A DNA stretch of 54,333 nucleotides from UBA9732 sp963621975. GTDB taxonomy: Bacteria > Spirochaetota > Spirochaetia > Sphaerochaetales > Sphaerochaetaceae. Each line of letters opens with the position of its first letter. Position 1 is the first letter of the stretch. Below the pieces are notes generated by a model that saw only the letters and a program-made list of their open reading frames with translations, did no database searches and was not told the DNA's origin. The stretch covers positions 1-54,333 of the forward strand of contig CAVFGI010000011.1 in NCBI GenBank assembly GCA_963621975.1, given 5' to 3'. Position numbers and translations under genes: made by a program. Positions 40,655-49,894 of this stretch are shown here, one piece after another.

Positions 40655-40859
40655 TATCTTTCTTTTTTTACTTTTTCTCTCTATTCATACAACCAGTCCA
40701 ACGAGAAAAGGATGACAGCTACAGTAGGTGTAACATATTTCAGCACTTGTGCGGCTGTATGTACATTTTGTGTCTTAAACGAAGCATTTTTTGCAAATTG
40801 TGACATTGACTAATTAAAACAGCATAAAAAGCGGCCACGGAATTTTAAACCATGCTACA

Positions 40860-43469
40860 ATGAAACACATGAAAGGAAAAGAAATTCTATTTGTTGCTTT
40901 ATGTCTAGTTTTGTTGTTGGTTGGCTGTAGCACCTCTGGGAGTACAGAAAATCTAAAAGATATCGGGATTGAAGTTGAAGAGGAACCTCAGGCTCTGGTT
41001 CCAGATGGATATAACCGTGTTATCTTCTACTGGCAGGGTGCGGCAGACATTGCCACGTCAGACGTCTGGATTTGGTGGGATGGAAAGGATGGCTCCGGTT
41101 ATCTTTTTGAGCCGTGCAATTACGGGTTTAAGTGTTCTGTGGACGTGCCTTCTGAGGTTGGCAAGGTGGGTTTCATAGTTAGGACTTCTTGTACAGAACC
41201 GGGAGGGTCTAGTTGGGGAACTGCAATAAAAGACTGGAGCGAAGATAGATTTGCGTTCATAGAAGGAAAAATCACAGAAATATATTTAAAAACTGGTGAT
41301 GGCTTGCAGTATTCTTCTCAAGATGGAGGGACAACCTTGAATCCAATTAAAGTGTTTGTTATAGCTTCAATGGATGATTTTGACACAGTGAGCTACTCGG
41401 TTTCGCCGGCTGCAACGTTTACCAGTCCAGATGCCTTCAAGCTAAAAGATGAAAACGGTAATTACTTGGAGATTAAAAGCGTGAATGCAAACGGAACAAT
41501 ATCTCTTGCTAGTAATATGGCTTTGAATGGTCACTATACACTTGAAGTAGAGGGATATGGAGAAAAAGAAATAGTGCCTAATAAAATCTTTGACACAGAA
41601 AGATTTATTTCAGACTATACCTACTCTGGCAATGATCTTGGAGCTGTTTTATCGGACGGAAAAACCACCTTTAAGGTTTGGGCTCCAACAGCTAGCAGAG
41701 TTGTAATCAACCTCTTTGATAACGGTACTGACGGCGAGGCTTTCCTCTCTACAGACATGACAAAAGAAGAAAAAGGCGTTTGGAGTTACACCGCAGACTG
41801 TGGACACGGAACATACTACACTTATACTGTCACCACAGCTGTAGGTACCGCAGAAGCAGTTGACCCGTATGCAAAAGCAGTAGGCGTCAATGGAAATAGA
41901 GGAATGGTGGTTGACCTCTCTTTAACCAATCCAATTGGTTTTGACACCGATACTTACGTGAACACAATCTCCACGTACTCTGACGCTGTCATATGGGAGA
42001 CCCACGTCCGAGACTTCTCCATTGCCAACAAGCAGAGCGCCTACAAGGGCAAATATTTAGCCTTCACTGAACGCGGGCTTGTCAATGCGTCCGGCTTTCC
42101 AACTGGAGTTGACTACTTGCTTCAATTAGGCATCACGCATGTACACCTCCTCCCCATCTACGACTACGCCACAGTAGATGAAGCCTACCCCGATTCCTCT
42201 TACAATTGGGGTTATGATCCCAAAAACTACAATGCGCTTGAAGGAAGCTATTCCACAGACCCGTATCACGGAGAAGTCAGAATAAATGAATTCAAACAAG
42301 CAGTACAAGCTTTACATGCAAGTGGAATTGGAGTTGTAATGGATGTGGTTTACAACCATACATATTCATCAGATTCTTCACTTAACAGAATTGTGCCATA
42401 TTATTATTACCGTTATACCAGCGAAGGAAGAAACTCCAACGGAAGTGGATGTGGAAACGAGACAGCCTCTAACAGAATAATGTACAGAAAATTTATGATT
42501 GACAGTCTTGTTTTTTGGATGACAGAGTACCATCTAGATGGCTTTAGGTTTGATCTAATGGGCATTCATGACACGGAGACCATGCAAGAAATTGAAAAGG
42601 CTCTTCATGCCATTAATCCAAAATGCCTCATCTATGGTGAAGGCTGGGCTGGTGGCACATGCTCATATTCAAGTTCTCTGCTGGCAACTCAATCAAATAT
42701 CTCCCAAATAAAAGCCAGTTCTGGAGCAGCTGGTAGCATTGCCGTTTTCAACGATGCCATCCGAGACGGCCTCAAAGGCAGTGTTTTTACCTCCACAGCC
42801 AAAGGACTTATCAGTGGAGCAATCAATAAAGAAAATGCCCAAAAAGTGGCCTTTGGTATTGCTGGCGGACAGTCCTCTTCTGCCGTTTCATGGGCTGTAA
42901 AAAATGGCATGGTAATCAATTACATGAGCTCACATGACAACAATACGCTATGGGATAAACTGTTACTTTCAAATCCAAATGACAGCAAGGAAGAGTGTAT
43001 TCAAATGAACAAACTTGGTGCAGCAGTTGTTATGATTAGCAAAGGCACACCGTTCATGCTCTCTGGAGAAGAGATTCTAAGAACAAAGAAAGGCGATAGC
43101 AATAGCTATAAATCTTCTGATGAAATTAACAAGATTGACTGGGATACTGTCTCTGAAGGTTCCTGTGAAGAAAACATGTTCTTCTGGTACAAAGCTTTAA
43201 TAGAAATGAGGGGTAAATATTCTTGGCTTAGAGACAGTAGTGTAAGTTGCAAAATCTTGAGCAATAATTCAATTTTTATCTCGTACAGGTTTAGAGGAAA
43301 TGTTGTTGGCATAGCTATAGTCAACCCCACAACTTCAAGCTTTGTGGAGACTCTCCCTACAGGCCAGTGGAAAGTCATTCTTAGTGGGGAAAACTTCGTT
43401 AACAAGGCAGAGACTTTACAGGATAATGTAGTTGTACCTGCTAGGGGTGTTGTACTTCTTTGTAAATAG
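40860..43469 (+). CDS. pulA: Type I pullulanase, surface lipoprotein
   Basis: It hydrolyses alpha-1,6 branches in pullulan, starch and glycogen. The 869-residue protein has a lipobox (LLLVGC, Cys near 23), so it is membrane-anchored and exported. A CBM41-like starch-binding domain (about 50-150; VIFYWQGAADIATSDVWIWW) is followed by a Big-type linker and a CBM48 domain (about 255-345; TTFKVWAPTASRVVINLF). The GH13 barrel carries the pullulanase motif YNWGYDPKNYNA, VVMDVVYNHTYSS, the nucleophile in GFRFDLMGIHD (near 564), the acid/base in IYGEGWAGG (near 594) and YMSSHDNNTLWD (near 691). The ribosome-binding site is weak; an ATG nine bases on is an alternative start. No transporter for maltodextrins is adjacent. 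Confidence 0.95.
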   Translation: MKHMKGKEILFVALCLVLLLVGCSTSGSTENLKDIGIEVEEEPQALVPDGYNRVIFYWQGAADIATSDVWIWWDGKDGSGYLFEPCNYGFKCSVDVPSEVGKVGFIVRTSCTEPGGSSWGTAIKDWSEDRFAFIEGKITEIYLKTGDGLQYSSQDGGTTLNPIKVFVIASMDDFDTVSYSVSPAATFTSPDAFKLKDENGNYLEIKSVNANGTISLASNMALNGHYTLEVEGYGEKEIVPNKIFDTERFISDYTYSGNDLGAVLSDGKTTFKVWAPTASRVVINLFDNGTDGEAFLSTDMTKEEKGVWSYTADCGHGTYYTYTVTTAVGTAEAVDPYAKAVGVNGNRGMVVDLSLTNPIGFDTDTYVNTISTYSDAVIWETHVRDFSIANKQSAYKGKYLAFTERGLVNASGFPTGVDYLLQLGITHVHLLPIYDYATVDEAYPDSSYNWGYDPKNYNALEGSYSTDPYHGEVRINEFKQAVQALHASGIGVVMDVVYNHTYSSDSSLNRIVPYYYYRYTSEGRNSNGSGCGNETASNRIMYRKFMIDSLVFWMTEYHLDGFRFDLMGIHDTETMQEIEKALHAINPKCLIYGEGWAGGTCSYSSSLLATQSNISQIKASSGAAGSIAVFNDAIRDGLKGSVFTSTAKGLISGAINKENAQKVAFGIAGGQSSSAVSWAVKNGMVINYMSSHDNNTLWDKLLLSNPNDSKEECIQMNKLGAAVVMISKGTPFMLSGEEILRTKKGDSNSYKSSDEINKIDWDTVSEGSCEENMFFWYKALIEMRGKYSWLRDSSVSCKILSNNSIFISYRFRGNVVGIAIVNPTTSSFVETLPTGQWKVILSGENFVNKAETLQDNVVVPARGVVLLCK

Positions 43470-43497
43470 TTGACAATTTTGTTATTCGTATTTTAAT
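43470..43497 (+). promoter_or_regulatory. Sigma70-like promoter for the SDR gene
   Basis: Perfect TTGACA (43470-43475) directly after the pulA stop, 16-nt spacer, TTTAAT (43492-43497). Confidence 0.5.
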
Positions 43498-43503
43498 TAT
43501 TTT

Positions 43504-43519
43504 TGTGAAGAATTTCACA
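43504..43519. promoter_or_regulatory. CRP/FNR-like palindrome TGTGA-N6-TCACA
   Basis: TGTGA AGAATT TCACA matches the classical CRP half-sites exactly. It overlaps the predicted start point, between the -10 and the AAAGGAG ribosome-binding site, a position expected for repression. No such regulator is in the window. Confidence 0.4.
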
Positions 43520-43535
43520 TAAAGGAGTATTTGAG

Positions 43536-44297
43536 ATGAAACAACTAAATGAAAAAGTCGCCATTGTAACTGGGGCTGGCCAGGGAATTGGAAAAGGCAT
43601 TGCTCTTTGTCTTGCAAAACGTGGAGTCAAGGTTGTTGCAACTGGTCGTCGAATTGAACCTATTGAGCAAACAATTGCTGAAATAAAAACTCTAGGAGGA
43701 GAAGGGTTTGCTATGTCTTGCGATTCTGCAGATAGAGCACGAGTTGAAGAAGTTGTTAAAGCTACCGTTGAAAAATACGGAACCGTTGACATTGTAGTAA
43801 ATAACGGTCAAGCCATAGTTCCTTCTGCTTCAGTTGAAGACACAACTTATGACAATATGCTAAAAGCATGGCAAAGTGGTGTTATTGGTTCTCTTAACTA
43901 TATGCAGGCGGCATTCCCTTATATGAAAGAGCAGCACGAAGGAAGAATAATTAACTTTGCTTCTGCAACAGGTATGTTTGGTATAGCAGGACAGTTGGCC
44001 TATGGTTCCAACAAAGAAGCTTTAAGAGGATTAACCAAAATTGCTGCAAAGGAATGGGGGCAGTACGGAATTTGTGTAAATGTTGTTCTTCCTGGTGCAG
44101 AATCCCCTGCTGCAAAAGCTTGGGCTGCAAAATTTCCTGAAGAATATGCAAAACAGGTTAATCTAAATCCAATGAAACGTTTTGGAGATCCTGAAAATGA
44201 TATTGCACCTGTAATTGCATTCTTGGCCGGTCCAGATTCCTGCTACTACTCAGGTCAAAGTGTTATTGTAGATGGTGCAAATTCCATCATGCCATAA
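43536..44297 (+). CDS. Short-chain dehydrogenase/reductase (SDR family)
   Basis: A classical NAD(P)-dependent SDR of 253 residues. The cofactor loop is VTGAGQGIGKGIAL (near residue 12) and the NNG segment VVNNGQAIVP is near 85. The catalytic Ser (SATG, near 143) and YxxxK in AYGSNKEAL (Tyr near 155, Lys near 159) complete the active site. The Arg in ATGRRIEP after the second strand suggests NADP(H). AAAGGAG lies 8-14 bases before the ATG. Similar proteins act as 3-oxoacyl-ACP reductases or sugar/polyol dehydrogenases; context does not decide between these. It is a single gene, convergent with purB (four bases apart). Confidence 0.9.
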   Translation: MKQLNEKVAIVTGAGQGIGKGIALCLAKRGVKVVATGRRIEPIEQTIAEIKTLGGEGFAMSCDSADRARVEEVVKATVEKYGTVDIVVNNGQAIVPSASVEDTTYDNMLKAWQSGVIGSLNYMQAAFPYMKEQHEGRIINFASATGMFGIAGQLAYGSNKEALRGLTKIAAKEWGQYGICVNVVLPGAESPAAKAWAAKFPEEYAKQVNLNPMKRFGDPENDIAPVIAFLAGPDSCYYSGQSVIVDGANSIMP

Positions 44298-44301
44298 GAG
44301 A

Positions 44302-45690
44302 TTATCCTAGGGCTTTCTTGCTCCTCATAAGGACTAGCTCCGTCCGGGTCACAGCGTCTCCTATGTAGCTTTTTGCGTCTAAGAAGGAGAGAATTTCATC
44401 TCTATTAAGATATTTCAGAATATCGATATTTTTAGAAAGATTTTCTCTTAATGGATTTTCTTTTCCTTCTTGGACAAGTTCCCAAGCTTCAAGGCTTTCT
44501 TTCCTAATCACCTCATGCATCTTCTGTCTGTCTGCACCTTTTTTTCCAAGCTCCATCAAAAGCCTTTCAGTTGAAGCAAAGACAGCATAAGAGGAAAGAA
44601 GTTTCTTTGTAGCCGTAGAATGAATATTCATCCCTTTAATTATCTTCTCTTCCGTTAGAAGCATCTCGTCTAGAGCAAGGAAACTCTCCGGAATGTATAC
44701 ACGCCGTGACGCCGAATCATCAAGAGACCTCTCTAGGAATGTAGAAGAGGCGTTGATCCATGCCGTGGAGTATCCTTCGCTGACTATACGTGCAAGAGAG
44801 CAGATTTTCTCGCTCAATATAGGATTACGCTTAAAAGGCATGGCAGAAGATCCAACCTGCATAGAAGAAAACGGCTCCGAGAACTCTCCAATTGGGGGAG
44901 ATTGCAACACTCTGAAATCCTGGCTGAATTTATTAAGTGTACATGCTATGGAAGAAAGAACCCCAATCATCTTTAAATCTTGTTTACGTGAATATATCTG
45001 GGTTGCAACATCAAAAAATGGCAGGTCTAACTCTTCCATGACAAGCCTTTCAAGCTCCATAGACTCGCCTTCTGTTAAAATGTTGAAAGAGGCCCCTGTG
45101 CCTACGGCACCCTTAATTCCTTTTCCCTTGAGTGTTTTTATCATTTTCACAAGGTCTTCTCTGTCGTCGAGAAGATCTTGAAGTGTCTGGCTCAATCTGT
45201 ATCCTATTGTTGTTATCTCGGCAGGCTGTATATGTGTAAAAGCCATAGTGATTGTAGCCTTCTCTTCTTCCGTACGCTTTGAGAGTGCTCTTATAACGTT
45301 ATCGAGATGCTCGAGAATAAGGAAAAGAGCCTCTCTGTAACGCAAGGCATCACAATTATCTAGTGCGTCCATGCTTGTTGCACCAAGATGTATTATACCC
45401 CCTGCCTTTGGACACTGCTGGGCATATGTCTTGATTTCAGCCATCAAATCATGATGGATGACATTCTCAATTTCTCCTGCCTTTTCAATGTCTACATCGT
45501 CCTTATGTTTCTCCAGTTCTTCAACCTGCTCCTCTGTTACAAGAGAGAATTTCATCTCAGCTTTTGCAAGAGCTATCCAGATTCTTCTCAAAAGGCGACG
45601 CTTATGAATTTCGGAAAAAATTTCCTTCATTTCCTTTGAACCGTAACGCCAAGTAAAGGGAGATATGTATACAGAATGATCGAATTCCAT
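44302..45690 (-). CDS. purB: Adenylosuccinate lyase
   Basis: The enzyme catalyses two steps of purine synthesis: SAICAR to AICAR and adenylosuccinate to AMP, both releasing fumarate. The protein has 462 residues. The fumarase-family signature is readable as GSSAMPFKRNPI (near 288), and the helical lyase core contains GAVGTGASFNILT and MAFTHIQPAEI (His near 160). The start at 45690 is chosen because it overlaps the purA stop (TAATG) and begins with MEFDHSVYISPF. A longer frame reaching back to 45795 lies inside purA and is rejected. It is the last gene of the hpt-purA-purB unit. Confidence 0.95.
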   Translation of the reverse strand: MEFDHSVYISPFTWRYGSKEMKEIFSEIHKRRLLRRIWIALAKAEMKFSLVTEEQVEELEKHKDDVDIEKAGEIENVIHHDLMAEIKTYAQQCPKAGGIIHLGATSMDALDNCDALRYREALFLILEHLDNVIRALSKRTEEEKATITMAFTHIQPAEITTIGYRLSQTLQDLLDDREDLVKMIKTLKGKGIKGAVGTGASFNILTEGESMELERLVMEELDLPFFDVATQIYSRKQDLKMIGVLSSIACTLNKFSQDFRVLQSPPIGEFSEPFSSMQVGSSAMPFKRNPILSEKICSLARIVSEGYSTAWINASSTFLERSLDDSASRRVYIPESFLALDEMLLTEEKIIKGMNIHSTATKKLLSSYAVFASTERLLMELGKKGADRQKMHEVIRKESLEAWELVQEGKENPLRENLSKNIDILKYLNRDEILSFLDAKSYIGDAVTRTELVLMRSKKALG

Positions 45691-46970
45691 TATTCTGCGT
45701 TCCTTACTATAAGTTGGTCTCTTTCTGGGCCTACAGATATAAGTGTGATATGTGCACCAATTAGTTCCTCTAATGCAAGAATGTACTCTCTGCACTTTTC
45801 AGGAAGGCTCTCCCATGTACGACACTCTGTTGTATCTGAAAGCCATCCATCGAATTCCATGTATATGGGTTTGGCTCTCTCTTGTAAAAGAGTGTCCGGC
45901 ATATAAGAGTAAGATGTCCCGTCAATCATATATCCTGTACAAACCTTGATTGTCTTAAATGTATCAAGGACATCTATCTTTGTGAGAGCTACATCTGTGA
46001 CCCCGTTCATATAAACTGCATAATCTGCGTTGACTGCATCAAACCATCCACAACGACGTGGCCTACCTGTGGTAACCCCATATTCACCACCAATAGACCT
46101 AAGCTTGTCGCCATCTTCGTCAAAGAGTTCTGTTACGTATGGGCCTCCTCCAACACTTGTAGAGTAGGCTTTGAGGACTCCGTATACTTTTGCTATCTTT
46201 CTTGGTGGAATTCCCGCTCCGTTGCATGCTCCTGCAGCAGTTGGATTTGAGGAAGTTGAATAAGGGTAAATGCCCCAGTCATTGTCTCTCATTATACCCA
46301 GCTGTCCCTCAAGCAGGATTTTCCTGTCACTTTCAACAGCTTCTCTTGTAACCGCAGTTGTATCTACAATACGTGAGCCAAATTCTTTTCTCCATGCGTG
46401 GCATTTTTCAAGAAGGTAGTCCAGTGTGTATGTCTCTAGCCCATAGTAGGAGAGCTCTCTGTTTTTCTTTGGAAGAAGGTGTTCAAGTCTCTTTACAAGA
46501 AAATCCCAATTAAGGAGGTCTCCTGCTCTTATACCAATGCGAGCGGCCTTGTCTTCATAACACGGTCCTATACCACGTTTTGTTGTACCAATCTTATCCT
46601 TTTCTGCTCTCTTTCCCTCTTCTGCTCCGTCAAGCGCCATATGGTACGGAAAGATTACGTGGGCTTTTGTGTCTATGATGATGTTCTCAACTTTCCGCCC
46701 CATTTTTTTCTCTATCTCAGAAAGCTCTTCATGCATTCTGTCAAAGTTTACAACTGTTCCTGCGCCTACAATGTTAGTAGTATCGGGATTAAATATACCG
46801 GAAGGGATTATATGCAAACCAAACTTACCGTGTTCATTTACGACGGTGTGCCCGGCATTGTCACCTCCCTGGTAACGGATGACAAGATCTGCATCCTTTG
46901 CCAGATAATCAACTATACGTCCTTTCCCTTCGTCTCCCCACTGGAGGCCTACAACACAATTAACAGCCAT
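45690..46970 (-). CDS. purA: Adenylosuccinate synthetase
   Basis: The enzyme joins IMP and aspartate with GTP hydrolysis to form adenylosuccinate, the committed step to AMP. The 426-residue protein has the N-terminal GTP-binding loop GLQWGDEGKGRIVDYLA (near residue 8), the catalytic Asp and His in this loop and in NAGHTVV (near 38), and GTTKRGIGPCYEDKAARIG (near 127). TTGRPRRCGWFDA (near 300) completes the pattern. It starts 14 bases after the hpt stop with AAGGGAAAAAG upstream and overlaps purB by one base. With purB it makes AMP from IMP, which the adjacent hpt can supply by salvage. Confidence 0.97.
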   Translation of the reverse strand: MAVNCVVGLQWGDEGKGRIVDYLAKDADLVIRYQGGDNAGHTVVNEHGKFGLHIIPSGIFNPDTTNIVGAGTVVNFDRMHEELSEIEKKMGRKVENIIIDTKAHVIFPYHMALDGAEEGKRAEKDKIGTTKRGIGPCYEDKAARIGIRAGDLLNWDFLVKRLEHLLPKKNRELSYYGLETYTLDYLLEKCHAWRKEFGSRIVDTTAVTREAVESDRKILLEGQLGIMRDNDWGIYPYSTSSNPTAAGACNGAGIPPRKIAKVYGVLKAYSTSVGGGPYVTELFDEDGDKLRSIGGEYGVTTGRPRRCGWFDAVNADYAVYMNGVTDVALTKIDVLDTFKTIKVCTGYMIDGTSYSYMPDTLLQERAKPIYMEFDGWLSDTTECRTWESLPEKCREYILALEELIGAHITLISVGPERDQLIVRNAE

Positions 46971-46984
46971 TCTTTTTCCCTTTT

Positions 46985-47530
46985 TTATTGTAGAATCATC
47001 TCTGCTATATAAGGGAGCGTTCTAAATTCTTCCTTATAATCCAAACCGTAACCCACAACCCATACATTGGGGATATCAAAACCTTTGTACTGTATCTCAA
47101 CATTCTTCTCATGCTTTCCGGGCTTATTAAGAAAGACAGCTTTTTCAACAGAGAGAGGGTGACGCGCAAGAAAATTCGTTGTTAGATACTCAAGCGTGTT
47201 CCCACTGTCTAAGATGTCTTCAACAATCAATACGTGGCGGTCTGTAATGCTCTCTCTGGTGTCCATCAGAAACCTGACTTCTCCCCTTCTATCCCCGTTC
47301 TGTCCATAACTAGAGATAGCAATAAAATCGATTATGTGAGGGATGGTGAGTTTCCGTGCAAGATCTGCAAGAAAAAAGACGGAACCTTTGAGAACAGAGA
47401 CAAGAACAAGAGGAGACTCAATGTCTTTATAACGAGTGTTGATCTCGTCTGCAATTTCTCCAACTCTTTTCTGTATTTCCTCTTCTGAAATGAGGACTCT
47501 TTTCAATTTGTTTGTAAGTGGTGCAACCAT
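46985..47530 (-). CDS. hpt: Hypoxanthine phosphoribosyltransferase
   Basis: A purine-salvage enzyme converting hypoxanthine (and guanine) with PRPP to IMP/GMP. The 181-residue protein has the PRPP-binding motif VLIVEDILDSGNTLEYL (near 97), the flexible-loop segment IAISSYGQNG (near 72) and the purine-binding DIPNVWVVGYGLDYKEEFR near the C-terminus. The start at 47530 follows GGAGGC by five bases. The in-frame extension to 47623 runs through the promoter and has no ribosome-binding site, so it is rejected. It heads the hpt-purA-purB unit, giving a direct route from hypoxanthine to AMP. Confidence 0.95.
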   Translation of the reverse strand: MVAPLTNKLKRVLISEEEIQKRVGEIADEINTRYKDIESPLVLVSVLKGSVFFLADLARKLTIPHIIDFIAISSYGQNGDRRGEVRFLMDTRESITDRHVLIVEDILDSGNTLEYLTTNFLARHPLSVEKAVFLNKPGKHEKNVEIQYKGFDIPNVWVVGYGLDYKEEFRTLPYIAEMILQ

Positions 47531-47546
47531 TTTATGCCTCCAACTT

Positions 47547-47552
47547 ATTATA
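47547..47552 (-). promoter_or_regulatory. -10 element for hpt-purA-purB
   Basis: Perfect TATAAT on the minus strand, 17 bases before the hpt start and just before its GGAGGC. The -35 region is a pyrimidine-rich tract without a good hexamer, so this is tentative. Confidence 0.35.
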
Positions 47553-47589
47553 GATTCTAAATAAAAGAAAAGAAAAAAGGAATATAGCT

Positions 47590-47643
47590 GGACACAATTT
47601 GAGGGACACAAATTGAGGGACACAAATTGAGGGACACAATTAC
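47590..47643. repeat. Tandem 14-base repeat, about four units
   Basis: The unit GGGACACAAATTGA occurs at 47603-47616 and 47617-47630, flanked by near-copies at 47590-47602 and 47631-47643. It lies between the 3' end of the MFS gene and the hpt promoter. It has no known function and marks one border of the MFS/AraC segment. Confidence 0.85.
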
Positions 47644-47671
47644 AAAGACATACAATAATCGCTCCAGCTGT

Positions 47672-48844
47672 TCAGGTTTGTGACTGGAAGCATTTACCTT
47701 GGCTTCTTTCCAATCGCTCGTGCATATACACCATCAGCGCAAGCAAAATCAACAGATATAACGGCAATAACCGAATAGTTACGTGGTTTGCAATTAAGCC
47801 AAATAATGGAGGCATCAAACACGTTCCAATATAAGCACTTGCCATCTGTACCCCTATAATTGCTTGAGAGCGTTCTGCCCCAAAATGCCCTGGCGTAGAA
47901 TGAATAATACTGGGATATACAGGTGCACAGCCCAAGCCAATCAATGAAAAACCAATTATCGAAACCACCTGCCCAAATGGAAGAATCATTACAATAATAC
48001 CTGTCAGAATAATTGACTGCCCCATACGGATCATCTGGCTGTCTTTCAGTTTCATGGCAATAAATCCATTAATTCCACGCCCAACGGTAATGCCAATGCA
48101 AAACATCCCAGCAAAAAAAGCAGCCGTCTTAGAGTCTACACCTTTTGCTAAATTCAAATAGCTGCTTGCCCAGAGCATAGTTGTCTGTTCTACTGCACAA
48201 TAGCAAAAGAAGCAGATCATGATTGCTTTTGCACCCGGAATTGCAAGTATTTCTTTCAACGACAGTGCCTTTCCAGTAGTTGTTTCATCTGATGCTGCAT
48301 TTTGTCTTTTCCATTTTGGAAGACTGAATACCAGAACCGCCGTAAGTACAATCTGTACTACAGAAATAATCCGATATCCTGTATTCCATGTAGCACCGCC
48401 AGTAAGTGCAGCACCCATAATGTATGGTCCAAGTGTTGCACCAATTCCCCACATACAATGTAACCAGCTCATATGTTTACTGGCATAATGCAATGCAACA
48501 TAGTTATTTAAAGAAGCGTCCACACTGCCGGCTCCAAGACCATAAGGGATTGCCCACAAACATAAAAAAATAAAACTATGACTAATTGAAAAACCCCATA
48601 GAGCAAATGCTGTAATCCCAACACTTACCGCTGTAACCATACCTGTTCCAAACTTCCTTGTGAGACGGTCACTTTGCAAGCTAGAAATGATGGTTCCAAA
48701 TGCAATAATCATGGAAATTGCACCTGCATAAGAGACAGGAACCTGAAATTCTTGATACATATTCGGCCATGCCGCACCAAGTAGAGCATCTGGAAGTCCA
48801 AGACTGATAAATGACAGATAAATAATTCCTAATAAAAAACTCAT
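47672..48844 (-). CDS. MFS transporter (FucP/fucose-permease-like)
   Basis: A 390-residue inner-membrane transporter with 12 hydrophobic segments. The N-terminal phrase FISLGLPDALLGAAWPNM and the loop SDRLTRKFGTGMVTA between helices 2 and 3 (the MFS motif A position) fit the major facilitator superfamily. The pattern resembles sugar/proton symporters of the fucose permease type, but the substrate is uncertain. It is divergent from an AraC-family regulator, which probably controls it. The gene lies between hpt and guaA, separated from them by repeat tracts, and may have been acquired with the regulator. Confidence 0.88.
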   Translation of the reverse strand: MSFLLGIIYLSFISLGLPDALLGAAWPNMYQEFQVPVSYAGAISMIIAFGTIISSLQSDRLTRKFGTGMVTAVSVGITAFALWGFSISHSFIFLCLWAIPYGLGAGSVDASLNNYVALHYASKHMSWLHCMWGIGATLGPYIMGAALTGGATWNTGYRIISVVQIVLTAVLVFSLPKWKRQNAASDETTTGKALSLKEILAIPGAKAIMICFFCYCAVEQTTMLWASSYLNLAKGVDSKTAAFFAGMFCIGITVGRGINGFIAMKLKDSQMIRMGQSIILTGIIVMILPFGQVVSIIGFSLIGLGCAPVYPSIIHSTPGHFGAERSQAIIGVQMASAYIGTCLMPPLFGLIANHVTIRLLPLYLLILLALMVYMHERLERSQGKCFQSQT

Positions 48845-48891
48845 TTTTGTTCTCTTGTTTTTTTATAGTATGTTATAATTATATAGTCGCA

Positions 48892-48905
48892 TGAAGGCAC
48901 CTTCA
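48892..48905. promoter_or_regulatory. Inverted repeat in the MFS/araC intergenic region
   Basis: TGAAGG-CA-CCTTCA, 6-bp arms, lies next to overlapping TATAAT-like elements (about 48873-48885) that could serve both directions. It could be an operator, although AraC proteins usually bind direct repeats. Confidence 0.3.
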
Positions 48906-48955
48906 ATTTTGAAAACGCCAAATACTATAACAAAACAGACAAAATTGGAGAAAAT

Positions 48956-49894
48956 ATGGCTTTACAAAAATGTGGATTAAACAGAACCAGCAAAAATAAA
49001 GAACTCCAGCCACATGGTTCACTGGAATTTCCATGTGCAGGCTATGAATCAGCACATACAAATTCTATCAGTGATTTTATTCCCTGGCACTGGCATGAAG
49101 ACTTTGAAATCATTCACATTGTAGAAGGTTGCATGAAACTTCAGGTATTATCCGAAACATTCCTTGTTCAAACAGGAGAAACTGCCATTATAAATGCAAA
49201 AGCACTTCACTGTGCATCTGGAGATCCTTATTGTAAACTTCAATCCCTTGTTTTTTCTCCGCTTTTAATCACTGGCACTGTTAATTCTGCATTTGCCTCC
49301 AAATATATTATGCCTTTAATCTTATGCACACAATTTTCAGGTATTGTATTAAAAAACAAAAAAAGATCTGTAGCAAACTACTTTTCTACCGCATTTGAGT
49401 CCTTAAAAAAGGATGCCTTTGCTTATGAATTTACTGTCCGGGAACAGCTTAGTCATATTATGTTAATGGTATATTCTGAATTAAAACCAGGACTGAAGGA
49501 CTCTCTTGTTCATCAAGACATAAATTCTGTTCGGGTAGCTACAATCCTATCTTTTATAGAGCAGCATTATCCAGAAAATATTACGCTTTCCAATATTGCG
49601 GAAACTGTAAATATTAGTGAAAGAGAAACACTTCGCTGTTTTAAAAAAATCACAGGAGAATCCCCCATTCAGTATCTGCTAAAATACAGATTGATTCAAA
49701 GTGCATCTGAACTAACGGAATACCCGGATAAAAACATTTCTGTTGTAGCAGAGGAATGTGGATTTGATTCACCAGCATATTATGCAAAAAAATTTAAAGA
49801 GTTTTATCTCTGTACTCCGAGAGAATACAGACAAATTCATCCGTCTTCTGTAAAAGTTGTAAAAGTCAACATAAAAATGAAGGATGACAGCTAA
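48956..49894 (+). CDS. AraC-family transcriptional regulator with N-terminal cupin
   Basis: A 312-residue regulator. The N-terminal part is a cupin-like sensor (IPWHWHEDFEIIHIVEG, near 43, with histidines as in sugar-sensing AraC proteins). The C-terminal 100 residues form two helix-turn-helix units: ITLSNIAETVNISERETLRCFK (split ITLSNIAETVNIS and ERETLRCFK, near 217) and ISVVAEECGFDSPAYYAKKF (near 263), ending with TPREYRQIH. TTGGAG lies before the ATG. It is divergent from the MFS gene, the usual arrangement of a transporter and its activator. The inducer is probably the transported sugar or aromatic compound, but nothing in the sequence names it. Confidence 0.92.
   Translation: MALQKCGLNRTSKNKELQPHGSLEFPCAGYESAHTNSISDFIPWHWHEDFEIIHIVEGCMKLQVLSETFLVQTGETAIINAKALHCASGDPYCKLQSLVFSPLLITGTVNSAFASKYIMPLILCTQFSGIVLKNKKRSVANYFSTAFESLKKDAFAYEFTVREQLSHIMLMVYSELKPGLKDSLVHQDINSVRVATILSFIEQHYPENITLSNIAETVNISERETLRCFKKITGESPIQYLLKYRLIQSASELTEYPDKNISVVAEECGFDSPAYYAKKFKEFYLCTPREYRQIHPSSVKVVKVNIKMKDDS

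Noticed and set aside
40712..40813. 33-codon cysteine-containing ORF (begins MTATVGVTYF) in the 205-base gap before pulA
   Set aside because: The AAAAGG abuts the ATG with no spacer, the length is easily reached by chance, and there is no supporting neighbour. The rest of the gap shows nothing recognisable.
45691..45795. 35-codon upstream extension of purB
   Set aside because: It lies inside purA in another frame, has no ribosome-binding site, and the ATG at 45690 gives the normal N-terminus and a TAATG overlap.
47531..47623. 31-codon upstream extension of hpt
   Set aside because: It reads through the TATAAT and the 14-base repeats; GGAGGC five bases before 47530 fixes the start.
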